A DNA stretch of 64,000 nucleotides from NCBI GenBank assembly GCA_963920705.1, contig OY987237.1, positions 6,540,601 through 6,604,600 of the forward strand, written 5' to 3'. This document shows positions 23,301 to 36,505 of the stretch, piece after piece. Both the position numbers and the translations under genes were made by a program. This DNA is from Odiellus spinosus (lineage: Eukaryota; Arthropoda; Arachnida; Opiliones; Phalangiidae). A model generated the notes under the pieces. The model searched no databases, had not been told where the DNA came from, and saw only the letters and a program-made list of their open reading frames with translations. How positions within the stretch are numbered: the first letter of the stretch is position 1; every line of letters begins with the position of its first letter.

Positions 23301-24307
23301 GTTACAATTAAATATGTTGGAGCTAAATATTATAACGTGTGAAAACTGAACAATGCAAATTCTACAGAAATTATTTAAGCCCAAAACATTTGGAGAAAAT
23401 TACTGAAATTATCGGTGATTGGTCAAAAGATTTAGGCAAATTAAATTCCTGATAATCAGAGTTTGTCTGCTAAATCTAGGGCCAAAAAAGCTTTATTATA
23501 AGGAAATTTTAGGAATTTTTTTTAACCAAAAGTTAACTAAGAATCAGAGTTCGTCTACTAAAAGCCTAAATCGAAGGAAAAACCAAAAACAAATGGTTGC
23601 TAACTTTCCTTCTATAGTCTCTAAGCCTTAGCTTTGCAGATGACAACTTGATTGATCTAAATGTTCAGGGAATTAACTTTCCTTATAATTAGAATTCGTC
23701 TGCTAAAACTAGGCCTAAATCTAATAAAAAAAAACAAGGGAAATTGTTATTAAAAAGTTAAGTAAACAACTGAGTGGGTCTGCTAAAACTAGGCATGAAT
23801 CGAAGGTAAAAGTCACTAAAAACCAAAAACAAATTGGTGCAAGAGAATTTTCTTTAATCATATTTTATTTATGGTCTGATTTAGACTTAATTGGTTTTAA
23901 TTTGTCACTCTTAACGAGTTCTATATCTTGTTAAGAACTAAACTTTGCAATTTATGAGAGACATCTTATATAATTATTGATGTCTAAGGGGGGGGGGGGG
24001 TCTTTCTTCGTAATATGACTATATTTAAATTGAATAATTAAACTAAATGTACTAAATATAATCAATCTCAAAAAGCTTCAAGTGGTTTGAAAAACAAAAA
24101 CTTAAAAAACTAATCTTAAAAACTATAAGAAAATATATATAATTGCATACTGAAGTTCGTATTTCATTCATAGATCAACGGTATTTTTTGGCGGGTATAT
24201 TTTGTAGCCAAGAGACTTAAAATAATAAAGAGAGCTAATTAATAAACGTATACCTATAAATTTGTTTACTCCTAATTAATATTAATTATAATAAGTCATC
24301 TCGGTTT
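20336..24307. other. Intergenic region between ALDH3 and AGL
   Basis: About 4 kb without a supportable gene. It should contain the ALDH3 promoter to the right of 20335. It holds a repeat at about 21535-21640 (copies at 32985-33072 and 34545-34672), a MITE at 21643-21807, a MITE half starting at 22390 after TTAA, homopolymer G tracts near 22890-22908 and 23990-24001, and about four diverged copies of a unit near 23430-23860 with GTCTGCTAAAACTAGGCCTA and AAAACCAAAAACAAATTGG. Confidence 0.6.
21643..21807. mobile_element. Short AGGGAG-ended MITE
   Basis: Inverted ends AGGGAGAATGCATCCTAA and TTAGGGTGCATTCTCCCT, bordered by TTCA and TTAA, enclose only about 165 bp. It is an internally deleted relative of the element at 10888-11313, sharing TTTAAATAGGC and GGATTAGGCCTATTTAAACG blocks. 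Confidence 0.65.
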
Positions 24308-27300
24308 CTAACGATGACCATTAAGAACTTTAGCGTTCGAAGCGTCATCGTTTTCATTCATGAGTTTATCCAAATCGTAAAGAACTTCTAAAAGGGAAGA
24401 GTGACTCCATGCTTGGATCGGACAACTGTCTTTGCAATAGCTGCCATTAGAATTAGTTAATTCGGGTAAACCTTTCCAAACGGAAGATTGAATGGCTCGG
24501 AAATGACGAGCTAAAGTTTCTTTCACAGAGGATACACTTTTCTCCATATCTTTGCCCAATTTATTTGAAAAGTAGATTTTGGCACGAAGGTAGAAACCCA
24601 TAGGCCAAAGCCATTCCTATTCATGAAGAAGAAATTACGGGGAGAGTGAAAAATAAGAAATTAGGGAGTGAAAAATAAGATATTAAGCCAGGGAAAAATA
24701 AAAAATTACGGTTGGGAATAAGACAAAAGATTCGTTTTTAAAATAATAACTTACAGGTCCTTGATGGTAATTTAAACCATGGGCCAAATTAGCATCATAC
24801 GAATCATTTGAATTGTCATAATCTCCACAATAAGCCCAATCCCTAAAATTGAAAACAATATTAGAAAACTTAATTAAACTTAATTGAAATTAATTGAAAT
24901 TAAATCTTACGATGGATCTAATGTTTTCATTCCAAGAGGTCCAACTAAAATTTTCTCCGCATTTTCTAACGCAATCCAGGCATTTTCTGGGGTAAACAAC
25001 TCCGGCGCCTAATTATCCATCATTAAACTTATTTTTATAACCAATAATTGAAGCATTACTCAAGATTAACTTACGACAACCATGGCTACAGTAAAATTAG
25101 GCCTAAATTGATAATCGGCCCAGATTTGAGACGCGTTATACGAATCCTTATAAATTCCTCTACGATTTATTAATTTAGGAGCAGGTTCGAGTTCAGGTAC
25201 TGGTTTAATGTTAATCCAAAAATGTTTTTCAAAGTTTTGTTGTACTTGAGCTTCCCACTGCTCGTAAGTCACGATAACACTTTGGCCTACAAGTTTCAAA
25301 GTTACAATTAGAGTAAAAAAAATTTTATCTAATACTGTAACTCGAATGCATATTAAAAGAAACTTACCATTTTCAATTCTTTGTACGCTATTATAAGGAA
25401 AATGTCCTTGTTTATGACTCTGATTCAACCATCGAAGCGTACTCTTAAGTAAACCGACTAATTCTACTGCAGAACCATCCCTTGAAATAAATTACAAGTT
25501 GAGTATTTGACTTGAAAATGGTGAACATTTTCGGAGTAGAAAGTAGAATAAACTTTCGGAGTAGAAAGTTGAATAAAAAAAATTCAACTCTTACCTCGGT
25601 GTAGCTGGTTTTCCTTTATTGCCAGCTTTCTCTGAACTTCCCATCTTATCCATCCATGTACCACAATTATGTTCGTTCCCTCCAAAAACGAATCCAGTAA
25701 CGGGATCAACTCCAATTTCGTTATTAAACCCTTCGTACTTCATTTCGCTATCCAAATTCGGTCCTGCGTTTCTTTCCCTAAACTTAACACCTTGGAAATG
25801 TCTTTGCATCGCTTCTTGAATAACATCGAACAAAGGTTGAATCTAATATAGAGTAAATGATAAAATTGAAAATTCCTCCCACAAAAAATAGTTTTCCAGT
25901 AAAAAAACTTACGACAGCATTAACTTCTTTAGGTTCCGAATCGTCTTGCGGAAAAATTCTAGAAACTTCGTCTTTTAAGATTGAATTGCCATTCGGTACT
26001 TCTTTACAAAAATCTTGAATGCATTGTAACCACCACCAGACAGCGTCGCGGCAATTAAACCTCGAATTATAACCTCGATCGAGTAGATTAGGTATCAGAC
26101 CGTGTCTCATGGTTTGTCCGAAAGCCAAGATGATATATCTGGCTTCTTGATGTCGTCCCGTGATTAAAAACAAGCCTCTTAACGCGATAAACGTGTCACG
26201 ACCCCAGTTTCTCATGTAACCCGTCGAGAAATGTGGTAAACCTAAAATTATTACTATTATTAATATGATTAATTAAAACGAATAAACTTCTATTTTATTA
26301 AAGCCTTTAAAATCCTATTAAATTCAATATAATTGATTAAAACAATGCAACTGCAATTGATTTAAATATAACTATTAAACTGCAATTGATTGAATTAAAA
26401 CAAATAAACTGCAATTGATTGAATTAAAACGATTAAACTGCATTGATTGAATTAAAACGATTAAACTGCATTGAATGGATTAAAACGATTAAACTGCATT
26501 GAATGAATTAAAACGATTAAACTTCAACTGAATTATATAAGTACTCGTAACGAGTACTCGATACACAAAATTTTTCCAGACTGACTCGGCTCAAAGCCAA
26601 AAAAAAACAAAAAAAACACAGCCCTACTCACCAGCGGCCAATGTCGTGCAAACTTGTTCTTTCTTGCCAGACTGTTCGTTGACGCAAATCGGAGGCGATG
26701 GAGGAGCTAAACGCGATGAGAGTGGAGGCAAGGACGCAGATTTTACGAAACCACTCAAAGCGACTGATCCTAAAGTGAGTACTTTGATAAAATCTGAACC
26801 TTCAGCTACAAATCTAACGAGTAAAAATCAATTTTAGCCCTAAGTCAATTTTAATTTCTTTTTCTTCTATATAGAAGAAAAATTTGTCTATCTTACTCAG
26901 ACATTCTTTCCCAAACAGCAGACAGCAAGATACTATAGGCGCCGGTTACAATGGTATCGAAATAACATGGAATCAAATACCTCGGGATATCTTTCAAATG
27001 TTTGAAAACATTTTCAAACCATTCACCAATCTGAAAATTAATTCCAATTATTTTTGTTTTTGAATTATTGTAATTGTATCGGGATCAAATTAAAACCTAC
27101 AGCTTTTGTAGAAGGATGATATCCGAGACGATTTGCTAAATAAGCGGGTAACCAATCTCCCTGTCGTAGATTTTCACATAATGGATGACCCAAATTATTA
27201 ACGTGATGAATATCGGCCAAAATAGACATGACACCTTAAAAATTAATTCTTAAACTTAGCTAAAAACCAAGTTTAAAAAAACTAACAATGCACTTGATTA

Positions 27301-30300
27301 ACCACTAAATGTTTGATTTAAGATGTTTTCAAATTTTTATATTTGACGGACCAAGCTAAGCTTTGGTGAGCCTAGAGCTCATACTAAGAATTAAGTCTGC
27401 TGAGTTGGCGCTAAGACTTGTCATGGTCAATTATTTCGCATTTAGGGGTATAAATCAAGCTCTATTTAATTAATATTACCTTGAAATCCGCAGTAAACGA
27501 GATTTCCATGATTAGGAACATTATAGGTACCTCCTCCTTTCCCTTCATCGGCTTCCTCTTGGTTACATCGGAACAAAACTCTATTCAAATCAGCTAAATT
27601 CAGCTGCCCAACGATGGTATGGAAATCATTTTCCTGAGGTCTTATTCCAGTTCCACTGTAAGATCTCATACGATAACCAAACTGAGCTACGCAGGTTCGA
27701 AGCTTCAAAATCGCTCCTCGCGCTGCTGAATTCAAGGAAACTCTAAAAGCTACGACTGATCCTGGCGGGAAGGAGGTAAAATCTACTTCCTGAACACTAC
27801 GATCTCCGTTGTTGTTCAATTCGACCATATCACTCTCGTAGAGTTTGATATGCTCCCTCATATCCAACTGGTATCCTGTTAAGCCATTGATGATGTCTTC
27901 ATCTTGTTTAAAAGGTTGTTTAGAAGAATTTGATTTCGAGACTAAACGTCCTTCAAAGATTATCTCTTCAACAATACCAGGGACGCACAAAGGAGGGATG
28001 GAACCAGTCTCTTTTGGATTACTCGGCATGGAGAAAGCCGTTCGAGCAACCAGGATAACGGATTGATGAGAAACTGGACAATGACGAGTAACAGCAACGA
28101 TATTTTCATCTACTTGATCTACGTAGATCTTTGAAGGATTATTTAATAATTATTTACCACTAGGCCTAAAATTAAATAATTTAAAAATAAGAAGCCTAAA
28201 AATATGTTCAATCTTTATAATTAAAGGCCAATTACTAAGCCTACAGTAAAATAAAATTAAAAAATTAATTTAAAAGCCAATTTGCAAGTAAAAATTCTAA
28301 ATATTGGATATAAAAGTTAAAAATATTAAAAACTTGATTTAAAAGGCAAGTTTTAAGCCTGAATAATTAAACATCTGATTTAAACGCCAATTTATAAGCC
28401 TAAAAAAATTAAATATTTCATGTTAATTTGTAAGCCTAAAATTAAATATATTTAATTTAAAAGTTAACTAAGCATAAAAATATATCAGAACCTAGTTATT
28501 AAAGCTTAATTAAACCAAACGTTAATTTAAAAAATATTTAGTAAGCCTAAAATTAAATATAATTAATTTAGAAGTTAATTTTACTTGACTAAAACCTTCA
28601 GCTCCCAGTTCTTGATGTAATTTATTCAAAGCTCTTTTACCAGCAATGATTCCTGATTTGTTATTCACGGTTTTGGATGAAGTATTTACAGTATTTTTGT
28701 TCCAGGACGCGTAACTTCGTGTCTCTGTTACTACGTGAATCTAAAGATTAAAATTTTAAATACAATTAATAATATAATCAAATAACAAATTTAAAACTTA
28801 GTTACGCAAATTGAATAATGGAACTTACGTGATGAGGAATAAGTTCATCGTAACCTCGATTACTTCCAGTTGCGCAAGAAGACATGGCAACTAAAGCGGC
28901 ACTCGGTAAAAGATCATAAACAGAACGTTTCTACCAGAAATTAATCATTTCAAGACTGGAAATTTTTTTTTGAAATGAAAAATAATCAAACTTACAACTA
29001 CTGGTGATTCGTTGTCGTGAGTTACGTCTAAAAATACAGCATGGGCGATGGTAGGGGTCAAAGGTCGAACCACAGGTTGAATGAATGCACCTACTGGTTC
29101 GCCTCCGTAACGATAAACCAATCGACCAAGTTCGTGCGAATCGTAAGCGCTCATTGCCTCTGCAAAAAAAAAAAATTGAAAATCCCCACCTTAAAATCCA
29201 CTACTAAATATGAATTTACCTCTAATTAAAGAATTGATTCCCAATCTATTGACAAAAATATTATCAACAGATTCATTTGATGTGAAAAGTTCAGCAATGA
29301 TGTAGATACTTTCCCGAGCTTTTCGCGCCGTATCCATCATGTACTGGTTATAAAGAATAATTAATTTAATTCCAATTGAAGTTAATTAAGGACTTACTTC
29401 GGCTACGTGCAAAGGAGTACTATGACAATTATCCAACCTCAACCCGTGAAATACAGTTGCCATTTCACGAACATACTTGGACATATGTTCCCAAAGGAAT
29501 GGACAATCTTCAGGCTTTTGTCCATAACGTAATTTGACGCTGTCTCCCCAAGATATTAATTCTCGTCTAAAATAAACGTTGGATCCTTTTTCGGCGAAGT
29601 TCTTTAAAGGATCGTCTCCCATCACCCATCCATTGTGAGCCATTAGATAACATCCTTTGTCCGAATACATCAATTTTTCCTCTTCGTCTAATGGTAAATC
29701 AGGACCGTAATGAGTGAAATATCTGGGAAAGGTGAGTTTCAATAAGATTTTGGCAGAAAAATTCAATATAATCGTTGAAATATCGATAATTACGGGAAAC
29801 TTATAGGATTTTTCTCAGAAACTTCTTTGATTTTAGGGCCGCCTTCCTGAATTCTTTGATAATTCATCGAAGCAATTACGTTAACTACCGCGGCTCCCAA
29901 ATGAATTTGCACTTCCTTTTCAGCTTCAGAGTTTAAGTAATAGAGTCTTTCTCGCAAACTATGGCAACATTTTTCAATCCTATCCTCCTCCGAACCAGCG
30001 TCATTTCTATATTAGTGTTTATCGTATCAGTGGCGCCATCTGCTCATTAGTTTACTACATAACTTGTGACCAAACAGATACATTTGAGCCATTCTTATAT
30101 AATCTAGGACCAAACTGAAACGTAGTCGCCTTCTTTACTTAGTTTGGTTCGAAATTAAAACATTGACGCCATCTTTACACAATCATGGACCAAACTGAAA
30201 ATATTGACTCCATTTGCACAATCTTTGATCAAATTGAAACATTGGTGTCATTATTCTGGGACCAAATTATAAAGGTGGCGCCATCTTTACAAAATAATAG

Positions 30301-31723
30301 ACTAAATAATAACCATGGCGCCATTTTCACATAATCTGGCTATCTGGCTGTTATATAATCTATGGAAAATTAAAAACTGACCTTGGTGTATTATAAACTT
30401 TGAGAGCAATGTCAATATCAACGGTACTTTGTAATCGTTGATAAAATGGATCTTGAACCAACTTAAGCTCTAAATTTTGACTTCCTCGTTCAGTGGGTCC
30501 ATTAAGCTTCTTGACTTTGAGTCTAAACTCTTCAATGACTTTCTCTACATCGAGCATAAACAATTCGTGAAGTTTGGCAGCGGGAAGAAAATGATGATGC
30601 AAGATTTCTTTTATAATCTCCAGTTGATGAAGTTGATCGATGATAGGAGGAAGACCTCGATTCACCCATTTCCCTTCAGAAATTTCGATGCCAAAATGAT
30701 GAAGAATTCGATCCAACAAATACGCCGGACGTAAATGAGGAGAGTTAAAAGTATTGTAGACGCATTCTGGATGTTCTTCCAACCACGGACTTTCATTCGC
30801 AGTATGATTTAAAACAACGTCTGTTATTGACATAACCTAAAATATTATTCGCTGGTTTGTTTCAGGAATATTTTACTTTAGGTTTCGCGCAATTAAAATA
30901 CCTTCCATTCCGTTCTCATCTTTTCGACTAAGGCAGCGACGTCGTTCATGCTATATGCACGATCTTTAGTGTTGAATGACGGGTTTAATTTCAACTGATG
31001 ACGTAAGGAATAGGATGACATCGAATCTCCTAATTCTTGAATGGGTGTGAAATGAATCATATTATATCCACTTTCCTTAGCTACTAATAGCCTATCTTCC
31101 CATTCGTCAAAAGTTCCCAATGATTTCGTTAAATACGTTTGGCACTGTATACAATCTAAAGCTAGAGTTTCATTATTTCCGTATGAAAGAACGGGATCCA
31201 CTAAGAGATATCCGCTTCCATTTTGCTGGCTTAATTAGTAAGAAGAATTTTAAACAGTAATTTAGATTTATTACTTAAATTAGGAGAACAAAACTGATCA
31301 AATATTGATTACCTCTTTTCAGAAGTGAAATAATAATGAAATGATCCCCCTCTCGTAATGGCTAAAGGTGCGAATAATGCGGTATCATCTGCCTTATTCG
31401 AGCTTTCTGTTTTCCAGGGAAGTTCATGATATCTGTGGCGATCAAATTTATCATCAGGATTTTTGGGTTGGTTAACGAATAGTTGAACTTTGCGGCCAAA
31501 AAGGGAAGGACCTAATCGAAATTGGACTGTCCAGCCTAAAATTATAGACAGAAATGTTTTATTTTAATCAACAGCTCAATTTAAAATAAAATTATATTCA
31601 ATCAAAACCTTTTTGTAGACGAAAAACCGCAGATTCTAAATTTTCTCCATCGTTTAATTGCAAAACTCTGACTTGAAAATCATCTTTATTTGGAAATATT
31701 ACGCTGGCAGCCGGTGAAACCAT
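24308..31723 (-). CDS. AGL: Glycogen debranching enzyme (4-alpha-glucanotransferase / amylo-1,6-glucosidase)
   Basis: Cytosolic bifunctional enzyme that removes glycogen branch points. Exons (minus): 31609-31723, 31313-31535, 30902-31229, 30382-30836, 29794-30006, 29398-29722, 29220-29343, 28996-29159, 28829-28930, 28585-28740, 27480-28128, 27101-27234, 26897-27030, 26632-26813, 25913-26241, 25595-25842, 25368-25480, 25075-25286, 24911-25008, 24755-24842, 24308-24616. All phases agree: 1566 aa, close to animal AGL (about 1530). Transferase half (GH13-like): RLDNCHSTP with Asp542, AELFT with Glu571, THDNE with Asp643. Glucosidase half (GH133): [20 protein letters not shown] (about Asp1167) and GPEWLWP near the C-terminus. 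Start ATG at 31723 follows an acceptor-like CAAG; the same frame is open to an ATG at 31846, which would add 41 residues. Confidence 0.96.
26330..26525. repeat. 28-bp tandem repeat in an AGL intron
   Basis: About six to seven diverged units of GATTAAACTGCATTGAATG + AATTAAAAC in the intron between exons 25913-26241 and 26632-26813. Confidence 0.75.
28150..28580. repeat. Diverged AT-rich repeats with AAGCCTAAA motifs in an AGL intron
   Basis: The intron 28129-28584's AT-rich core is made of diverged units of 40-60 bp containing AAGCCTAAAATTAAATA and TTTAAAAGCCAATTT-type blocks. No exon is visible. Confidence 0.5.
30010..30345. repeat. ~45-50 bp tandem repeats in an AGL intron
   Basis: About seven diverged units of GGCGCCATCTTTACACAATC + ATGGACCAAACTGAAACATT fill the intron 30007-30381. 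Confidence 0.75.
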
Positions 31724-32319
31724 CTTGCGTTTGAAAAATATAAGAGTTTTCATAGCAAATTGCGTTAAATAATAATAGACTAAAGCTAATAGTTTGGACG
31801 TTATTCGGTAGAGGAACATTTCTTTAAGTTGAGTATAATGAACCATATCTCAATTTTATTAATAACGAGTAATATGAGATTTAATATTTGTCTGTCAAAC
31901 GTCTCAAAAACTGATACGGCGTAACTGATAATGCCCTATCAATTAATGCCTTACACGATTACACAAGCTTCAGATTAAGGGATATTGAAAGAAACAGGAC
32001 TATCAGTATCTTGGCATGAACAAATTTATGAAGCGACACCTTACGTAAACTTATCATAATTAAATTTGCAATTTAAATTTTAATTTAAAACTGAGGCGAA
32101 GGAAAAAAATAAATGACTTTCCTTCCTAAAGGTCATCCTACACCATCCCCTAGCTACCACCTACACAAGGGTCAAGAGTTCAATGATCTATTATTAGTGC
32201 AAGGCCTAATTAACAAAAGGTAAAATCCGGTTTAGGCCGACCAAAATTACAATTGTAAAAAAATAAATCAATAAAACAAGCACTTTGTGAAAAAAAAATA
32301 TTATCTTATTTAATTACTT

Positions 32320-32460
32320 ACGTTTAAGTATTATTTTCTGGATTAAGAATCCCGGCTTCAGCTACTCCGGGCCTAGATTTGCGGGTCACTATCGGAATCG
32401 GAGTAAGGCGGATTCGCTGCATCGCGCGTTAATCGTCTGCTAACCAATCAGACCCAACTT
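32320..32460 (-). promoter_or_regulatory. Probable AGL promoter and 5'UTR exon
   Basis: A GC-richer patch (GGCGGATTCGCTGCATCGCGCG near 32407-32429) is followed on the minus strand by a good donor, AAACGTAAGT-like, near 32322. A 5'UTR exon ending there could splice to the CAAG acceptor just before the ATG at 31723. This is inferred from composition and splice signals. Confidence 0.35.
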
Positions 32461-33389
32461 GGCAACAGTCAACATAATTTATGTTTAGGAACATTTTTCC
32501 ACCTTTGCAAAGGAAAAATTAACTTTGAAATAAATTGAATCAAGCCACTTCTTAGGTACTTTTGTACATTCCCATTATTTTCATTAGTGAAAACTGAAAA
32601 ACCTAAAAATTTGAATAAGAGCCAGAAAAACATTATGCGAAAGTTGGTCACATGTTTGGTTCACCAAATTGTTTGGCGCCAATTTTCAATTAAGAAATCC
32701 CACGCGTTTGAGATATGACAATTCGTTTCGTAAATTATTGAATAATTGTTCTGATGTGTTTAGGAAAAGAGTTCTCAATTTAAATTTTTTTCCATAGTGT
32801 CAGTCAAATATGAGTGATAAAATTCCAAGAATCTATATGCCTCTAATTATTTCAACCATTGGCTCATAGGCAAATTGGTTATTATAAATAAATATAGCTA
32901 AAAATGAATTCTAGCTTAGGTCTATCTGCTCCGAATTTTTTTCCTTTAAAAAGCTTTTCCCTAATGCACTCAGACTAGCTCTGACTGTACAATTTGTTAT
33001 GGTCAACGTCGCCTGCTAAGATAGGAAAGAATGCGACTTTAAAGGTCGTTTAAAATCGCAGGTAGCCCCTTTAATATACGTTTGTCTTTTTGTTACTGAA
33101 TAGAAAATTATTTCATTATTTCTGGGTGAAGATAACATTGAGTATCAATCCGCCTCATGGTTAACCATTCTGCTAACTCCTGTTGAACGGAAGAATAGGC
33201 AAATTAGGTTGTTTCCAATGCTTTATTTGAGAATAAAGGGATAATGAAATGTTTGAAAAAATATTTTAACAATTAGATTTGGAAAGAAAGAAAATCATTA
33301 GATTTTATCTATCGCTAGGTAATCTTCAGATATGGTTCATAATAAAGCATAATATTATATTTATTTAATAATACAGATGATTAAAACAC

Positions 33390-33470
33390 CGTCTGTTCAA
33401 ACATCGTGCACCTAATGGAAAATTTTCGTGACAAGAAATAACTTAAATGTAATTTCATTAAGAACCTTCG
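33390..33470 (-). pseudogene. Relic Cys-rich exon, unit A
   Basis: Homologous on the minus strand to 41640-41700 (SCHENFPLGARCLNRRC in the same frame), but with a stop directly upstream and another soon after, and one cysteine lost. Confidence 0.35.
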
Positions 33471-34226
33471 AATAGATTTATTTTCCCATCAGAAAAAAGT
33501 AACTTACACGGGAATTAAGGGCCCTTTTAACATTGGAAGTATGTTAGTATAAAAAAAAATAATAAAATCATCCTTTATACAAAAACGTATTGACTATAGT
33601 GATTAACTTTAAATATTATTTAATTAATTTGAGAGACGTACTAGTTTCTTTTCAATGCGTCTACTAGATCTACTAGGAAAGGTTTATTTAAAGGGATAAT
33701 GAATAGAAAATTGGAATTGATTTTTTTATCAATTCTACTTTAAAAATGAGATTTGTTCAAATATATGAAGGCTGAAGTATTATGATTGGCCCGATTTTAC
33801 ACTTCGCTTACATTTAAACACCGAAAACCTATCAAATAAGTGTTTGAAAATAATTCTTGAATTCGTTCTTTGGCATCCGGTGATTCTGAAAATAAATTCA
33901 AAAGCTGTTCCATTTTTTAATTTAATGCCAAAATCAGGTTTTCTGATTTTCTTGTACAATTCAGAGACAAGTACACTTCCTAAATGATTTACATAACAAA
34001 CGTGTCTTATTTAAGTTATTTTAGAAACAGAATAACTAGAAAAAAAAATTCTTCATCATCCTTTTAGTTTATTTTGTTTTTCTTACCCATGAATTTCGTA
34101 AATTAATTTTAAAGTTTGAACAGACTGTGTTTAAATGACGAGTATTTTTAAATTATATTATATGATATTGTTTTCCGCTGAATTAATTACGTTTTGTAAC
34201 GCATCAATGACGTAGATTTATATTCT

Positions 34227-34233
34227 TATAAAA
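34227..34233 (+). promoter_or_regulatory. TATA box of four-Cys gene copy A
   Basis: TATAAAA about 60 bp before the start codon at 34291, in CTTATAAAACC context. The same box stands at the same place before copy B (38156-38162), so it was inherited with the duplication. Confidence 0.6.
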
Positions 34234-34290
34234 CCAGTTTGAGAGGTCGAAAATTATTAATTTTAATCAAGTACAAGGTGAAAGCAAATC

Positions 34291-36505
34291 ATGCGTGTCT
34301 TAGCAACATCTTCGGTTTTATTGGTCTTAGCCATTTTGGATTTGACTGATGCTGGATTAGTGGATAAAATTCCCAGAAAGTTTTACGTTCATATTAGAAA
34401 TATGTGCAGTAAGTATTAAGTTATATCTTAATTTCGTTTTGATATCAAATTCGAAAACATTACCTTAAAATATAGTAATATATTTTCTACGCTTAAACCA
34501 AGTTTTTGTTTGAGATTTTTAATGGCCCTATCTGCAGAAATTTGCCCCTTCCATTACGCACAAAGCCTAGTTTTGTCTGTGCAAGTTGTTACGGCGAACG
34601 TTGTTTGCTAAAGCTAGAAAAGTCGGCGACTTTAAAGGAGATTTAAAAATCGCAGATAGTCCCTTTAAAATATTGAACGAAAGTCGCCAAATAAAACGAA
34701 ATATTTTTATAATTTCGCTGGGTAATCCCTGATAAACCTTTTGCCGATTATTTGACATAGACAAAATAGACGAGTTTAAAGACTGTATGGTCGAAGCTGG
34801 AGCCGTCACGGTAATTAATTTTGACAAGCAACTCGCCAGCTAAAATTATTATTGACTATTATTGTAAAAAATAATTAAACTAAATGAAAACCGATCGTCC
34901 GCTTGTTTATGCTAAGTACATTTTTCTTGACGCTCCATCAATTTAGCCAGCAGAAGCGGAAAGTTTGAAAAAGGAATTTCTCGAGCTCAAGTTTTGCCCT
35001 CTACCTGAAGATGACGAAGTAATATTCAAATTATTAATTCTTACGGTAGCGAAAGAAATCCCTCGAGAAGGGTGAGAAATATCTCTTGAATGAGAGCGAA
35101 AGAGAGAGAGAGAGTAGTCCCAAAGGGGGACGTTTCTTCTCTGTTGGAATTATTAATCATTCAACAGCCTATTTGTACGACTTTGCAGGAGAGAGTGTTA
35201 TGGAGGGGAAATATTGCATTTATATGACAAACATGCAATTGTTACCAAAAAAGACCAGATTCGCCAGCTATGTTAATTCAAGCTAGTATGGAAGCGGAGG
35301 GTAGGTTCTACCCTCTGTCCTATACCGACTTAGGAAAGTCTTGACTGACCTCCAAGTATGAATCTGGCTTGAGGTGGATGATCAAAGACAAACTAAATAG
35401 TTTATCCTTGGTCCGTCTAAGCAGAGAGGCTGAGAGAGCGAGGGCTTTACTGGCTCTCTCTAGGCCTAGTATTAGGTTGGTCAGTGGTCTATTAACTGGG
35501 CATTGTCAACTTGATTGGTATTGGGGACGGTCATCTCTGCAGGGCGTGCCTCGCTGAGGAGGAAACCTCCTCCCACGTTCTTTAACTACTCGGTCCAGAG
35601 GTTTGAGCATCTTGGTAATTAATAATAGCACCGGGTTTTACTATCGTGGCGACTTCTACTTGACTTACCATGAAGCTTAGACCACGGATTAATCAACCTC
35701 ACAACCTGTGAGGTTGATACAGGTACACTGAATTTTACCCTTCATAATTAACACTCTCTCCACGCTTCTCTAAGGTACAACCATATAATTTCGAATAACT
35801 TTCTAATTTATTATTCCGATTTTAGGAAATGAAGGCAAAGCTGGAAAGGTTCGCTGCAAACGATGTAATTTTTATTATTCGTTTCTTGACAAGTACTCCC
35901 TTCAATATGGTTTCCTACCAGTCATCCGCTTTTATTTTAGGCGGTCAAAATTTCAGACTCCCTCATTAGTCTACCAGATTATGGGGCTTTTAGCTAATTT
36001 GTCTATTTAGAGGATTTCTATTTGGTCTTTTGACATCGAGAAACCAATGGAAGCCGAATTAAAACCAGGGGACGACATTAACCAATAAGCGGGGACTTTA
36101 AATAACTCTAATATTGAAAAAGGTTAAATCTTGCTAAAAATTACAAACAGGAATTGGTTGCAAGAATTAAAAGTATGACGAAACATCTGAAAAAGGCGTT
36201 GGTAAATATTTTAAAAGATTATACTAAACATTATATCCATCTAGTATCGTAACAGTGGGTTGTATAATAGATTTAAAGCGAATGTAAAATCAATTGCGTT
36301 GTTTAGAGATAAGATAACCCTCACGATAAACCACCCACTACCTTTGAAAAAAAAATAGCATCCATCATATATCAGATATGGTTTTACATTCCCTATAAAT
36401 CGTCATAAAACAATCAAATATTTAACAAACAAAATACTTTCTATGTTCTTTTCAATATAGGAATGCGCCAAAAAAGTATTGGGTTTGAAAAATTTAAAGG
36501 TGTGA
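34291..36505 (+). CDS. Small secreted four-cysteine protein, copy A
   Basis: Function unknown. Exons (plus): 34291-34408, 34761-34810, 34947-35018, 35826-35864, 36151-36201, 36461-36505; phases agree, 124 aa, TGA stop. A signal peptide (MRVLATSS..., hydrophobic to about residue 21, cleavage near TDA-G) precedes a mature chain of about 103 residues, rich in Lys/Glu and predicted helical. It holds four cysteines: NMC at the end of exon 1, KDCM in exon 2, KFCPLP in exon 3 and ECAKK in exon 6. AATAAA follows at about 36526. Copy B (38211-40761) has the same structure. The size and helical four-Cys layout resemble several arthropod secreted families (for example four-Cys odorant-binding-like or salivary/venom peptides), but I recognise no family and assign no function. 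Confidence 0.85.
34520..34672. mobile_element. Small inverted-repeat element in copy A intron 1
   Basis: The left end TAATGGCCCTATCTGCAGA and right end ATCGCAGATAGTCCCTTTAA are inverted copies. The interior (GTTACGGCGAACGTTGTTTG ... GACTTTAAAGGAG) recurs at 21535-21640 and 32985-33072. No ORF inside. Confidence 0.5.

Larger units (their letters stand above)
31850..34226. other. Intergenic region between AGL and the four-Cys gene cluster
   Basis: No supportable gene apart from the possible AGL 5'UTR exon. A repeat at 32985-33072 (GTCAACGTCGCCTGCTAAG ... CAGGTAGCCCCTTTAAT) matches 21535-21640 and 34545-34672. From about 33300 the sequence matches 37080-37400 and 41640-41950, marking the left part of the tandem duplication, including the relic exon at about 33390-33470. 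Confidence 0.55.
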
